Shown here one piece after another: positions 24,335 to 36,307 of a stretch of DNA of 64,000 nucleotides. Made by a program: the position numbers and the translations under genes. Every line of letters starts with the position of its first letter. Position 1 is the first letter of the stretch. Location of the stretch: positions 1,969,650 to 2,033,649 of the forward strand of contig JADNRZ010000009.1 in the NCBI GenBank assembly GCA_015501605.1. The letters are read 5' to 3'. Source of the DNA: Panaeolus papilionaceus. Lineage: Eukaryota; Basidiomycota; Agaricomycetes; Agaricales. Under the pieces are notes generated by a model. That model was not told the origin of the DNA and ran no database searches. It worked only from the letters and a program-made list of their open reading frames with translations.

Positions 24335-25983
24335 ATGTACCCGACAATATCTGGAATTTTTTTTGCCTCTGTTCTTCTTAGCCTAACTTCCACTGTCTTA
24401 CTCATTATATACGTCAAATGGAATGACTCCCGCCTGGCGAACATACCTACCGCAGCACTCTGCTTATCACCTCATAGAGCTACAAAACGGGATGTTATCG
24501 AGCTGAATGAAAGGATGAGGGTCAGGTTTCAGGAAACTGAGAACCAAGAGAAAGGCAGAAATGGAAATGGGAAGACAGGACGAAGATACATCATCGTTGG
24601 AGGGGTATGCTACAGGCTACTCAAGCCTTCACTTTTTGATTTCATAAATATCTGATTTGGATGGGACAGTGCGGATTCTTGGGAGGGTGGATCGCCGCTA
24701 TGCTTCTGGATCGTGGGGAGAATCCGCAAAACATACGAATTCTTGACTTCAAGGAAACCATCGTAAATCGTGTTCCGAGGGATGCAGTTTCCAAAGGCCT
24801 TCAGATCATCAAGGTCGACATCACGAACAAGGAGGTGCTCAAGAAGGCTTTTCTTGCCCCTTGGTCATCTCATTCATCGACAGATACCCTTCCAGCTCTT
24901 ACGGTCTTTCACACTGCCGCTGTTATCCGCTTTTATGAGTGCTCCCAGTGGTCCTACCCAAGATCCGCAGCTGTGAATGTTGAGGGCACAGCGAATGTAA
25001 TCGACGCATCCCTCGAGGCAGGAGCAGACGTCCTCATATACACATCTTCAGGGAATGGAGGTATCAAACCTGGTCTTCATTATCTTCTAGACCCTCGTCA
25101 AGACGCGTCCCCAACTTCTGTGCAGGTGTTGGACGACACAATCGATGAAGGAAATGTTATCCGTGGCTTTGGTGTCCCTCCTAAAAGCTCTTCAATTCGT
25201 CGCCGCGTTGATTTTGTATCCAATTATGCCGTTTCAAAATCATCAGCCGAGCGGCTGGTTCGTGCAGCCAACAAGACCCCGACGAAATCTCCCAAGTTGC
25301 AGGGGTTACTTCATACTGGCTGTCTTCGACACGGCAATTGTCTTTTTGGACCTCGGGGGGACATGTTTGGTGAAGCGTACCTCAAAAGAGGGCACAGCCC
25401 AGTGTTCGCGCTCAATGTCATACAAAGTTTCACATACGTCGAAAATGCAGCCGAGGCTCATCTCTGCTACGAGCAGAGGCTAATTGAAGTGGCCGAATCT
25501 GGCAACAACCACGCCGTCGACATTTCTGGCCAGGCGTTTACCGTCGCAGATTCGGGACCACCTACAGCTTATCGAGACACGTTTACAGTTCTTGATACCC
25601 TTGCAAATGGAGCGACCAGCTCCACGGTGCTGAGCCTCACCAGTATGCTCATCGTGGCTTACTTGGTGGAAATCTGGTACACAGTCCAGCAATTGCTTAT
25701 CATCCGACTTACCTCCATCGCCCGGAATAAACTCCTGGGCGAGTTTTGGGGAAAGGCCATGATGGCGTTGCTCATGGTCCTCGAAAGACTGACTTTGCCT
25801 GCAACGTTGATACAACTTCAACCCTCGCTTTTCAATGTAACGGCTATCCACATTATGGTGGATGACTCGCGGGCACGACTGCCACCTGAGCAGGGTGGCT
25901 TGGGATACGTTGGCAAGTATACCACACTGGAAGGGTTATGGAAAACCTGGTACGAATGGGACCTCGAGAATCGGACGCTATAA
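24335..25983 (+). CDS. 3-beta-hydroxysteroid dehydrogenase / Erg26-like membrane protein
   Basis: Two exons, 24335-24604 and 24670-25983. The N-terminus holds one membrane helix (ISGIFFASVLLSLTSTVLLI). The Rossmann fold begins at RRYIIVGG and crosses the intron into CGFLGGWIA, giving the GxxGxxG nucleotide-binding motif. TVFHTAAVIRFY and VNVEGTANVIDASLEAG are hallmarks of the family, and YAVSK is the catalytic YxxxK. The extended SDR family of 3-beta-HSD and C-3 sterol dehydrogenase (Erg26, sterol C4-demethylation at the ER) is the best fit. The N-terminal anchor and a long C-terminal hydrophobic region (about 25620-25720) point to the ER membrane. It may be a paralogue rather than the sterol enzyme itself. 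Confidence 0.8.
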
Positions 25984-26468
25984 TTAGGTTTCCGAGAAGT
26001 CTGCATCGGAATTCTGCCGACCCGACATGATTTAGAAATCTCTTCTGATATCGAGGCAAAATTATCGCACCAACATTTGCTGCAGGGCCTGGCAGGGTTC
26101 GTCGTGACGGAGGATATATTTCCCCAGCTCTACAGTTCTAATAATGCCTTTCAAGGATATCGTTTGTTGTCACTCCAGCATGCGGCGTAGGCGATGTCAA
26201 AGTTGGGTGCTTCGTTATTATTTATCTGTCCCTCCATTTCTCAAAAAATTCAAGTCGTTGTACTTTGTGAGATTTTGGGGATTGCCTAGGGTTGGTTTTG
26301 ACTCGAAAGGACTTCTTTAAATATTAACGTACATACAATGGTGGATCGGGAATCGGCAGCGATGTGGGGATTTGAGTAACCGGTTTCTCACGGCCTGAAA
26401 TAATGTGTTATTGTCATTTTGAGCTCAAATTAAGCTTGACCACAATCCTACACATTCTCCTCCTCGAT
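25984..26468. other. Intergenic, nothing recognised
   Basis: No coding frame or repeat is supported. Confidence 0.5.
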
Positions 26469-29241
26469 ATGGCGTCCAATGATAGAGGATATTCGATTTT
26501 ATTATCTCAGCTTCATACAACGGACTCTAGGTTACCTCTGGCAACAATTCAGGCAGCTCTCTCTCATCATCTGGCCAGTGCATCACCAGTGCCGACGCCC
26601 CTAGCAGCAACTGCGATATCTTCTCCTTATTATCTTACACAACCATTTACATATGAAAAACTACAGTCATTTTCCATTGCATTCAGACACGCAAGTCACT
26701 TGAAGTACAGAAATACTGCAAAGGCTTTCAAGTCTCATTCCATGCTGCGAACATACCTGGGTCGCAGTATGAAAGCCATCATGGCGGAATGGGTCACGGA
26801 GGTGTTAAAGGGTATACAAGGTGGACACTCGGTCCTGACGTTAGTCGCATCTTCAGGTCTGCTCCTTGGCATAGAAGACTTGAAAATCGGTGAAAAAGGG
26901 AGGGAAAAGGAGGGAATCGACGTCGGGAACGCCAGGTGGGGGGTTGAGGACGAGACAATTGTGGCCTTGGCAGAGGTCATGGACGTATACGCGTCCGGCT
27001 TATCGTCATCATCAAGCTCTACCGGTATTGAGGAGTGGGAGAAAGAATTTCAGCCCGCCGGACAGGGTTTGTGGACACATTATGTACCCATGACCAAATT
27101 GACTCATGCAGGTCTCCAGATGTCCTTTCTTTGGCTCTCATTTTTGCTTCTCAATCGCTGCCTTTGGTATCTGAGGATAAGCTCAAGGCATTCCCTTTAC
27201 CCACCCTTTCTCGCCTCCTTATCTCAACCGTATCAGCTACTTTCAAGGGGGATATTTTCTGTCATCAGCTTCAGCTTCTGTAACGCTCACTCCCGAGCAC
27301 CATGTTAGTATATCTGTACGTGTATTTATTCTCCTCGTTGTCGCAATGCTAAATATTAACAGGGGACATCACCTATGTCACAAACACTCCATTCCATGTC
27401 ATCTTCTCCATTGGCTACTTCCGTTGCTTCGATTTCCAGATTGACAGCCAATGTTCTGGCTCTGTTGCTTGAAGTTCCTAGCACCTACCGACTCACTGAA
27501 GGGATGTACACCATCTCCGATTCTCTGGACGTCCTCAGGGATATAGCGAGGCAAATTGAACGCGATTGGATTTCCTGTCCACTTTCGAGCTGTTCAGAAC
27601 AGGAAATAGGTAGATTCTTTCCATTGTAACTTGTGCAGCTTCGTCTGATACTTGTGCCTTATTTACCAGCACCGGATACCAGAGACTTGGCAAAGATTTT
27701 GTGGACTATGCTTAAAACCTTGCTTTTTACATGTATAATGATCTTCGAGTCCGTTCTGTCTTCATTGGTTTACCTTCCACCCCAACTTTATCAAATTACA
27801 CCGGCAACTCTCGCTGTTCAAATTCTGGAAACGCTGTCTCACTTGTCCTTCGTTATCTCGGAATTTGGCGGCGTCACGACAACTGCTCAAGGCTTTGAGC
27901 AGCTTAAAAAGACTTTCTATTTGGCATTGGACGTGCTCGCTCAGGGTGACGGACCAGCTGGGGATTCCGGACTTAAGGCGGATACATACGTGCAAAAAAT
28001 TTGCTTTGCACTAAACTCCCAGCGCGTGGAAAGCGGTAGGTCATTTTTCACTTTGGCCCTAAACTTTGGGGGGCTTACGTCTTTTCTCTGGTAGTGGCTG
28101 TCGGACCTCGTCAAGCGAAACAGGCATTCGTGTTAGCCAGTTTAGAGCAGCTTATACCAGTACTGAGTGACCGTTGCGTCAGAGACTGGGTTTGGGGTGT
28201 TTGCTATCCGTACGTGCTTGTAATTTTCCTGTCAGGTTAATACTCACTGGAATTTTAGCCACCTTTCTGATCCTTCACATCGCGAAACCTACGAATCTGC
28301 CCATTCAGTGGTTCTAGCAATCTTTGCGTCACACGCTCAAAGGCAGCAAGCCCAGTATGCAGGTGCACGTAATATCGCCTTCTCTGATTCAGAAGTATCT
28401 ACTGTCGCAGAACCTCAAACAAATCCTGGAGACATCCAACAAGCCAGCTCTTCCAAAGGTGTTGAACAAAAGAGAAATGGGATTCCTAGGAACCAGGCCT
28501 TGTCATCCACAGACTTCTTCAAGAGGATGGTGCCATTTTATGCGGAATGTTTGATCGATGTATGTTCCCTTTTAAGTTTCATCTTCGCCACTTTACTTAT
28601 CTGCTGCACTTTAGAACAGCAAAGAGGGTGGACTCAACACATCACAACTGCGTCTGGCATATTCTGCTCTTGTCAGAAGCGCTACTGTTAGTGCCTTCAC
28701 TTCTGAAGGAGAAAAACCAGACGAAACATATACCTTGGCATGGTATTGCATTCAGCTGCTCCTGGACACGATACGCGAGCAAATACCCAGGGCGAATACA
28801 GGCAAAGGCAAAGGCAAGGCAGTTAATACAGCGCCCGGTGACGCAGATCGACTCCAGCGCCTTCTGCTCATGCTCGTCTCTACGGTATCATCAGTTCCAT
28901 TACCTCTCATGATGCGTACTCTGGATGAAGTCCGATCACTTCTTACGACAGAACTGTCGCTTCATACGAGTTCTCAGCAGTCCAAGAAAGAGAAAGAGCG
29001 CAGAGATGAGGTGCTGGAAACCCTCTTTGAGGAGATTTTGGAGAAGACCGGGGATAGAGAGAAGGAGGTAGCCATGAGATGGTGGTATACATGGAGGGCA
29101 ACCCTTTTGGCGTCCCCTGCGGACGATAAGGATGATAGCGGTTTCCTGTCCTGGTTTTCAGGTCGGAAAAAGAAACGAGCCGAAGGACAGGGGCAAGAAC
29201 TCAAGAACTCTACAACAACAACGACAATGTCAAGGTTGTGA
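26469..29241 (+). CDS. Candidate peroxin Pex8; multi-exon protein ending in PTS1 (SRL)
   Basis: Exons that can be placed: 26469-27066, 27120 to about 27229, 27363-27609, 27670-28035, 28095-28209, 28259-28559 and 28615-29241. The junction between the second and third is the least certain. The protein (about 780 residues) is largely alpha-helical and Leu-rich, without signal peptide. It has landmarks such as YYLTQPFTYEKLQSFSIAFR, FYAECLIDNSKEGG and SQLRLAYSALVRSATV, then a charged C-terminus with a Thr run ending MSRL and stop. SRL is a canonical type-1 peroxisomal targeting tripeptide. A large helical, matrix-facing protein with PTS1 fits Pex8, the intraperoxisomal organiser of the import machinery; this is inferred from architecture rather than a recognised catalytic motif. 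Start: first ATG giving MASNDRGYS. Confidence 0.6.
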
Positions 29242-31432
29242 TGACGATGTTCGATGTGGTTCCAGCGAGTCGGGCAACGTTGGGTCAAGGGTTATTGACA
29301 TTTGCCCTCGACCCCCCACCTGACGCTCTTTCCTGTTGCGCATTCTACCACCTTTCCTCGCTAATTTTATTTCGGCTCAATGCTGGGATTCGCTCAATCT
29401 CGTCTACACGTCAAACCAATGTTAAAACATAATGTAAAACCGCACATGTCATCGCAGCTTCTGTCAGTTTGAGGAAGTTGCGGGGTCGGAATGATTACCA
29501 CCTGTCACTGGCGCCTCTCAGCAAGCTTGCTTCCTTGTTCTAGATGAGTCTCGATGTTCAAATCATGATCGATCGCTGCTGCACAATGGTCAATAAATCG
29601 GGCGTCTATGATCAACCGAATGGCGGTTGTTGGATAATCACAACTTGTGCGTGGATCGCATGTGTATTCCCGCCAGAATCAGTAGTGTTTACTAGACTCT
29701 TTACGTCGCGCTAGCTTTCATGCGATGGCTGCCCCTGTTTCGTATCCTTCTCTTGCAAGATCGTTTGGTGTTAGATGTGATCTACAAGATCTTGAAGGGG
29801 TCCAGGCTCGACCCGCTGGCGGTTGTAATTTCAATCAAAACAAGAGCGAAGCCTCAATCTTGCCAGTCTCTGGAGACCACAGGAGTTTCCGTCGCAAGCA
29901 TGACACCCTCTCAAACTGAACTCAGCCTTCATATTCCGACAACATGTGAGTCGAAAAGCTTTTGCACGGTCTGGTTAGAATTATGGGACGAGTGGCTTTC
30001 CGCTGATTAGTTCGGATGTTGCAAACTTTTAGGTTCGCAACACCCAGCTTGCATTCCTATGAAAGCGTGTATGATGGATTGGAAACTCACCTAGCGGATG
30101 TATTTTCTGCTTCTCTCTGCCGGGCTAATGACTGAGATTCAAACCAAATCTGTCTTTCCTCTTGGGCAACATTCCGCCTCTGCATCTACGAGAAGAGTCG
30201 GGTCCAGATTCATTCTTTCGGGATTTACATACAGGATATAACACCTCAAAGCGCGGCTGAGGAAAACTCGATGACTTGTCGTCGACTTGATCACTATACC
30301 AAACGCTTTTGACCGCCTTACATGGCAGTGAAAACACAGGCATCAGCTGTCTGGTACATATTTTACCAGTACTATTGCCGCAGCGTCACGAAGAGCTCCG
30401 AAACCAGAAAAAGGCTTTTGATACCCCTATTTAGGAATCGGATATCGTTTTGAAGAAGTTGTGGGTGATTTCTTATCACCTTCAAGGGGCTCAGGAAGCT
30501 CCGGGTTGAAGTCAAGGTAGCTCCTGATGATGGGGCGACCCTCTTACATCAACTACGCAATACACCGGACATGATCGTTCAAGCTCAAGCCTCAAGGTCA
30601 TTTCGTCTTCGCCAACATGGCCTTGTGACCCACACATATGACCATTCACGACGAGTTGGTGCGTTTATTCACTCTACGCCTGTAACCCTCCGAATTCTAG
30701 ATGCAGGTGTAGGAGAAGAAAGTCATGGGCGCGTCTTCTCGACTTCCCTGACGGATTTGGGCTTTCCGGCATGTAAAGAATTCAAGAACAAGACTAACGT
30801 CACCTTCCTCCTGCTACCTCCACCCCATGTAGTCAAAGTTTATCAGGGGTCAGCACACACCGGCTTTCATACTTACATGACTTCCTCACTCATCGCGATA
30901 CCGGTCTCTTGCTCCAATAGAATGATCGAACCTCTGGTCATCGATTCGAAGGTCCATCGAAGGATAATATTTTTTGCCCGATATCATTTGGCCACCGACG
31001 TGCGTATTTTTGTTTACATTAGTTCGCATATTCGCATCCCGTTTCTTGGCAGATGAGCGTTGCCACCTCTTGTTTTTATCGAGGTAACACTTGGACCCAT
31101 ATTTATCACTTGGAACTCCTTGGTCGGTGAACTATGGCCTAAGTTATAGCGTCACACGACGACATCGGACGACATGCAACCCGTTTACACAACTTCGACG
31201 CGAATGACAAAAATAAGACGACCGGCTTCATCAAGCCATTTCATCAACACTCTTCTTCGTAGTATGCGGCACCTCGTGTCATTTCTTATTAGGATTGGTT
31301 GCGCCTATGGGTCCGGAATTGCGATATAAGGGTCGGCAAAAGATATCTGTCTTCCTCATACTCTTCGGTGATCAGTCTCCCCTCTCTTCTCTTTATAAAC
31401 CCCCCATCTCGTTTGGCTGCCTTGCTTTCCAA
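29242..31432. pseudogene. Intergenic with a degenerate F-box-like relic
   Basis: No intact gene. Fragments resemble F-box/LRR proteins: VLDVIYKILKGSRLDPLA near 29780 (+), and FKGLRKLRVEVKVAPDDGAT followed by LLHQLRNTPDMI near 30470-30570 (+), which reads like the leucine-rich strands of the local family. Stops and frame changes separate the pieces. The rest, including the open frame 30571-31056, shows no domain. Confidence 0.35.
31394..31400 (+). promoter_or_regulatory. TATA box of first CoA-ligase-like gene
   Basis: TATAAAC lies only about 33-39 bases upstream of the ATG at 31433, implying a very short leader. Confidence 0.4.
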
Positions 31433-34352
31433 ATGCCTGACACACAGCTGAATGATTGTTACTCAGAGGTTCCGTTCCACATTCCAGATAACATGACACT
31501 GGCTCGATTTATTCTAGACTATCGTCACGGAATACGACCCGAGAGACAAACTATCCCTTGTCTGATTGACAACGATTCGGGTCGAGTACTCGGAATAAAC
31601 GAGGTATTCGTATCTTATGATGTTTGCTGGTATATGAAGTAACACCCTGTTAACCAGCTGAAACAAAGAACGGAGCAACTTTACATGGGTCTCGTACAAG
31701 CATTTTGCCTTGGTATGTGAACGTCTATCGAGTCTCATGATTCTTCGACACAAGTCATACTTTTTACCCTCAAAACTAAGATGGAAACGATGTTGGTGAG
31801 TATTCTGTCCGTCAACGAGACACTGCTCCTGATAAAACTTGTAATTAGTTATGCTCCTCAGTCCTAATCATATAGGTATGTACATTTCCCCAACCGCCAA
31901 TGCGTTTCGTGGGGAGTTTCATAATTTAACAGACTATTCGGTGGCAATTTGGGCAACACACTTTTTGGGAGGAATTGTCACGTAAGCTCCATTCGAATAT
32001 TGGACCATAAACCGTCACTGGAGTTAACTTCGTCCGATTCATTCAGGTGTTCAAATCCTCAACTCAGGGTGGATGAGCTTGTTCACCAATTGAGCACCGT
32101 CAAAGTCAGATTAATGGTGGTCCACTCCAATACACTGGAAACTGCGCTTTCTGCGGCAAGAATCGTCGGTTTGCCGTCGGATCGTATTGTTTTGATTGAT
32201 GAACCCCAATGCGAACCTACTGCTGCTGGGCCTTCCTCGGATAGATGGTCTATCCCTCGGCTTGTTGACCTGGGTGAGCGGGCAATCAGGAGCTATTCTG
32301 ACGGGTTTGTTCCTCCGTGCGGCACCGTCGAAGGGTCTTCAAAAGTAGCAATGCTCTGCTGGTCCTCTGGTACGACAGGACCCCCAAAGGTATCTTGATT
32401 TTCCTCGACCTTGTTCGCCACAGTGTAGCCCTAAATTTATGTCTATATCAGGCAGTAGCTATCTCGCACAAAGCACTGATAGCAAACATCATTCAAATGG
32501 CTGTACACAACGGCGTCCAGCACTTGGAAAGGTGTTCGAAAGTCCGAACGAAGCGGTCGTATGCTCCGGGGGATATCGCCTTGGCTGGTAAGTTCACCCT
32601 CGAACTCTAATTAGGCATTTCGACTTAATCTGTTACAGTTTTACCCTTTTACCGTAAGAAGCTTTTCGTCTCTTTATACATAGGTATATTTGGCTCAGAG
32701 TTTGAACTTTCGATAGACGTCGCCGGTCTGGTTATTAGTGTAAGTCTCTGGGTAAACTCCAGATCCCCTCGGACACTCATTTCAACATACTTTGTAGCTT
32801 CATCTAGCAATTTTCTCATCTGTAAGTTAATGCCTTACTTCTTTATTATTCCTCCCTTTTGACGAAGTCATAGATGACGGTGGTGGTGATGACCAAGTGG
32901 TCGTTGGCCGATATGCTGAAAAGCATTTCTTGTTACAATATTTCACATTTATAGTAAGCGTACCACTACATTTCTTTGCAAAAATTAACTTGTTCAATTA
33001 TTTATCAGCCTAGTACCGCCTCAAGCATTGGCTCTGTCGAAGGTGGGATTCGAGTCAACTCTGTTCATTCATAGCTAGACATTTGGATCACTAATTCTTT
33101 TAATGCTAGCACCCTCTCGTCGAGAGCCGCAGCTTCCTCTCACAAGTGCGGTACATCATGATAGGTACGAGTGCATTCACTTATTTGCGCGTGGAAACTT
33201 TCCCAAATGCGATTTACGTTTAGGCGCCGCCCCTGTCCCACCCTCTGTCCAAGAAACGCTTTTCCGGCTTTTCCCGGATGCCCAAATTGGGCAAGCATAT
33301 GGTATGGGCGACGGTGGTATTTCTCGTTCACTCCTACTTATAGCACCATAGGACTGACAGAAATGACAACAACTGTCGCAATGATAGCAGCAGACCAAAA
33401 ACACGGACCCCTCGGTAGTAAGTGCCTTAGCGCCTGCTTTTGGAGGGTCTGAAGGTCGATATTGATTCTGCTCCTCTTTAGGCGGTGGCCGACTGCTACC
33501 CGGTATCACGGTACAAGTATTAAAGCCAGACGGCACCTTAGCAGATTCTGGGGAGAAAGGAGAGCTCGTTGTAAAGGGACCGGCATGTGCAATGGGCTAC
33601 TTCAATGATCCTGTTTCGTGAGTGGCCAATGTGCCTCTCGGACACTCCTTTTCCTGAAAGAATCCGCAGCACGAAGGAGACATTCACGAACGGGTAAGGC
33701 CGGTAAAATGAACGCACAGTTTTTTTTTAAAAATGTAACGAATAACCTAGATGGGTTAAAACAGGCGACGAGGCGGTGGTCACCGAAGACAAGGAGGTGT
33801 ATATCCTCGATCGAATCAAGGTGCGCATGCGTCCAGCACACGTGTTCATACAATAAGTTTAATTTTGCTATCCTCATCAGGAGATGATCAAAGTAAAAGG
33901 GCTTCAGGTTGCTCCGGCAGAGATCGAAGGATGCTTGCTTACCCATCCAGACGTCGAAGACGCATGCGTTGTTAGCGTTCTGGACGACGTTGGGAGGGAG
34001 CTTCCCACCGCCTTCGTTGTCCTCTCCCCATCTTCTGCTCATTACCTACAGAGGAATGGTTCTAGCTTAACAAAATGCAAGCAGGATATAATTGACGTAG
34101 GTGTCCAGGTTATACTCCTGCGCCATTCCCTCATCTTCGGACAGTTTGTCAAGGAGCAGAAGGCGCCGTACAAGCGGCTCTCAGGCGGTGTCTTGTTCAC
34201 AGAGACTATTCCAGTGAGAACCAAATAGAAACCAAACTACGACAATAAACTGATGTTGTTTCCAGAGAAATCCAAGTGGCAAGATTTTGAGGAGGATATT
34301 GCGAGAACGAGCGAGACATGAAGTCGGGGTTGTTGCAACACCTCGACTATGA
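31433..34352 (+). CDS. 4-coumarate:CoA-ligase-like adenylate-forming enzyme, copy A
   Basis: A heavily intron-split gene (some 18 exons, introns 45-65 bases) that can be read through without a disabling change. Family motifs in order: AIWATHFLGG, the P-loop-like SSGTTGPPK (near 32360), ISHKALIANIIQMAVHN, GAAPVPPSVQETLF, QIGQAYGLTEMT (adenine-binding), WVKTGDE, YILDRIKEMIKVKGLQVAPAEIE hinge, and the catalytic Lys in NPSGKILRR. The enzyme should activate a carboxylic acid as acyl-AMP and transfer it to CoA; the acid may be aromatic or fatty. It ends ATPRL, a weak non-canonical PTS1-like end. Intron positions correspond to those of copy B at 36937, showing tandem duplication. Confidence 0.85.
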
Positions 34353-34688
34353 TGATGTCGTCTGTAGTTGGATAAAGATCTCACTAAATTCATAATTCTC
34401 ATCGTCCCTATTCTCCCTAATAATTGATTGGTATTTGTTTGATTCTCTAAAGCTGCGGCCACTCTGGATCTCTTTATTCGCGTTCTTTGCGTGCAGAGAT
34501 GGCTCTTCGGACACTAGCAATGAGGCGATGCATGGTAATGCTGTGTTTTTCACATGGCCGACGATAGGGGAATAGTCTTAGCGTGTCTGTTACGCTTGGC
34601 AATCGGCCATAGAACGATGATCCTGCCCTTATAAAAGTCGAACATTTGGATCAGACCTTACACTCTGAGTTCGCCGCGTGCCCACATC
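34353..34688. other. Intergenic; promoter of GPI protein gene
   Basis: TATAAAAG at 34630-34637 lies about 52-59 bases upstream of the ATG at 34689. Nothing else is recognised. Confidence 0.5.
34630..34637 (+). promoter_or_regulatory. TATA box of interrupted GPI-protein gene
   Basis: TATAAAAG, a near-consensus TATA element at a typical distance from the ATG at 34689. It suggests that the gene was well expressed before the insertion. Confidence 0.5.
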
Positions 34689-35296
34689 ATGATTTCCTGC
34701 ACCTCCCTCAGGTTCTTCGCCACTATCATCGCACTTTCACTGATAAATTCGACAAGTAGTTACTTTGCTCTTTGACACATAAGAGTCACTCGTGCTCACT
34801 GTCCTTTTTCTATTAGGTGCTGCTGTCGTTACTGTATATGGCGTAGACGCTCCTCGGCCGGCCCGTGTGACAACGCGTGATTTGCCTCAACCCAGTGTCG
34901 AGTGGGCAGGCACACAGACTGCATCTGCCATTGGTCCTGGAGAGTCAGGACGCACCAAGTACGAAGTCAAGTACATCCAAAGTCGCGTCGTTTTGCATCA
35001 TGCTGGAGGCCAACAAGTTACATTCGTCTCTGAACCCATGACCGCCACATGTAAGACCTGCCAGTTCTTTGTCTGTCGCCTTTACTCACTTCTGTGTCAT
35101 TTCAATAATTTCATAAAGACACCCACGAGCAAGGTGGAAACATTGTTATACAGAAGGGAGATCCATGGGTACAGACCATCGGGACAGGCGGTACTATTGA
35201 TCAGATCGGGTTGAATGTGGAGTGCACTTTAGATGACAAACACCAATCAGGCGTCTGCGCTGGTGAACAGCTTCATCCAGTCCTCACAGAAATTCT

Positions 35297-35497
35297 TGTT
35301 AGAAGTGAATAAAATGTGGAGGGGGAGAAAACCAAGAAAAACGAGGGAGAACACAGATAGAGACACAGACACAGACACCTAGTGGCCACAACAGAAGTAC
35401 GGAGTACAACGGCGAGTTGGATTATTAACTAAACTACCGAATATGTACATCAACGTAGCACGTGAGCCACCAGCTGCTCACATGACCTATTCTAACA
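35297..35497 (-). repeat. LTR (3' LTR in element orientation)
   Basis: 201 bp, TG...CA ends, identical to the copy at 35927-36127. Confidence 0.95.
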
Positions 35498-35926
35498 CTC
35501 CCACCGGTGAACGTGCTACGACCAACAGCAGTATGGAAAGAAAATAACAAATGTCTGCACACTATGTAGAGCTCCCACCCAATCAAACAGCTCCCACCAA
35601 GTCCAAAGAGTCCATCTAGATAAGAAGTGATCCAACTCCTGTATCGTCATATGCTGAAAGGGCACAATAAGAAATATTGGCTTTGTCTTCTGGGGGTTGA
35701 GATGATGAGAGTGAGGGGCAAATCGTCTTCATCTTTTTGATCCATGTGAACCAGTTGGTGTCATCTAGTTTGGGAGTAGTGAGATCATGATGGGAATAGC
35801 CGAGGAAATCATAGTTGTAGAAAGAGTAGAGTGGTAGTGTGATGAGCTGGCAGATGTTTGACAAGCACAGCTTGTGTTTGATGATTGAATAATGATTAAT
35901 GAAGGTAGAGGACGGGGCCCATAACC

Positions 35927-36127
35927 TGTTAGAAGTGAATAAAATGTGGAGGGGGAGAAAACCAAGAAAAACGAGGGAGAACACAGATAGAGACACAGAC
36001 ACAGACACCTAGTGGCCACAACAGAAGTACGGAGTACAACGGCGAGTTGGATTATTAACTAAACTACCGAATATGTACATCAACGTAGCACGTGAGCCAC
36101 CAGCTGCTCACATGACCTATTCTAACA
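35927..36127 (-). repeat. LTR (5' LTR in element orientation)
   Basis: 201 bp, identical to 35297-35497. The copia-like primer-binding site lies next to its inner end at 35915-35926. Confidence 0.95.
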
Positions 36128-36307
36128 ATTCTGAGTGGCACGCAGACTGTGCTAGCGACAGCAACGGAAACTGTTAAGACTACGTATACGGGCAGCGTGT
36201 TTCCCATCGCGACACTCGCAACTGGCGGAAGTGGGAGTGTAGCTGGAAGTCGATCAACTATCCTTTCGCTACTAACCGTGACATTGAGTGCTCTCCTAGC
36301 TCTATAA

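Larger units (their letters stand above)
35297..36127 (-). mobile_element. Non-autonomous Ty1/copia-type LTR element (TRIM-like), 831 bp
   Basis: Two direct 201-bp repeats (35297-35497 and 35927-36127) begin TGTTAG and end CTAACA and are identical base for base. The element is flanked by the 5-bp duplication ATTCT (35292-35296 and 36128-36132). Read on the minus strand, the base after the first LTR starts GGTTATGGGCCC (35915-35926), the primer-binding-site motif usual for copia elements, and the other LTR is preceded by a purine tract GGTGGGAG (35498-35505). The 429-bp interior retains only a Gag start with LDDTNWFTWIKKMKT, and no protease, integrase or reverse transcriptase. It must have moved using enzymes from another copy. 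Confidence 0.93.
34689..36307 (+). pseudogene. GPI-anchored secreted protein gene split by an LTR element
   Basis: Exons 34689-34755, 34817-35050 and 35119 onward encode a signal peptide (MISCTSLRFFATIIALSLIN) and a domain with TKYEVKYIQSRVVLHHAGG, WVQTIGTGGTIDQIGLNVEC and GVCAGEQLHPVLTEIL. At 35297 the reading frame enters a retroelement and meets TAA at 35310-35312. Directly after the element (from 36133) the frame resumes with SGTQTVLATATETVKTTYTG, then a Gly/Ser linker and a hydrophobic tail (LLTVTLSALLAL) ending at TAA 36307, a typical GPI signal. The undisturbed gene would make a small wall protein of unknown function. As it stands the product lacks its Ser/Thr linker and GPI anchor and gains a few LTR-encoded residues. 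Confidence 0.85.

Noticed and set aside
35297..36127. Direct repeats as an assembly duplication
   Set aside because: TG...CA ends, a perfect 5-bp target duplication, a primer-binding site, a polypurine tract and a Gag remnant together show a true LTR element.
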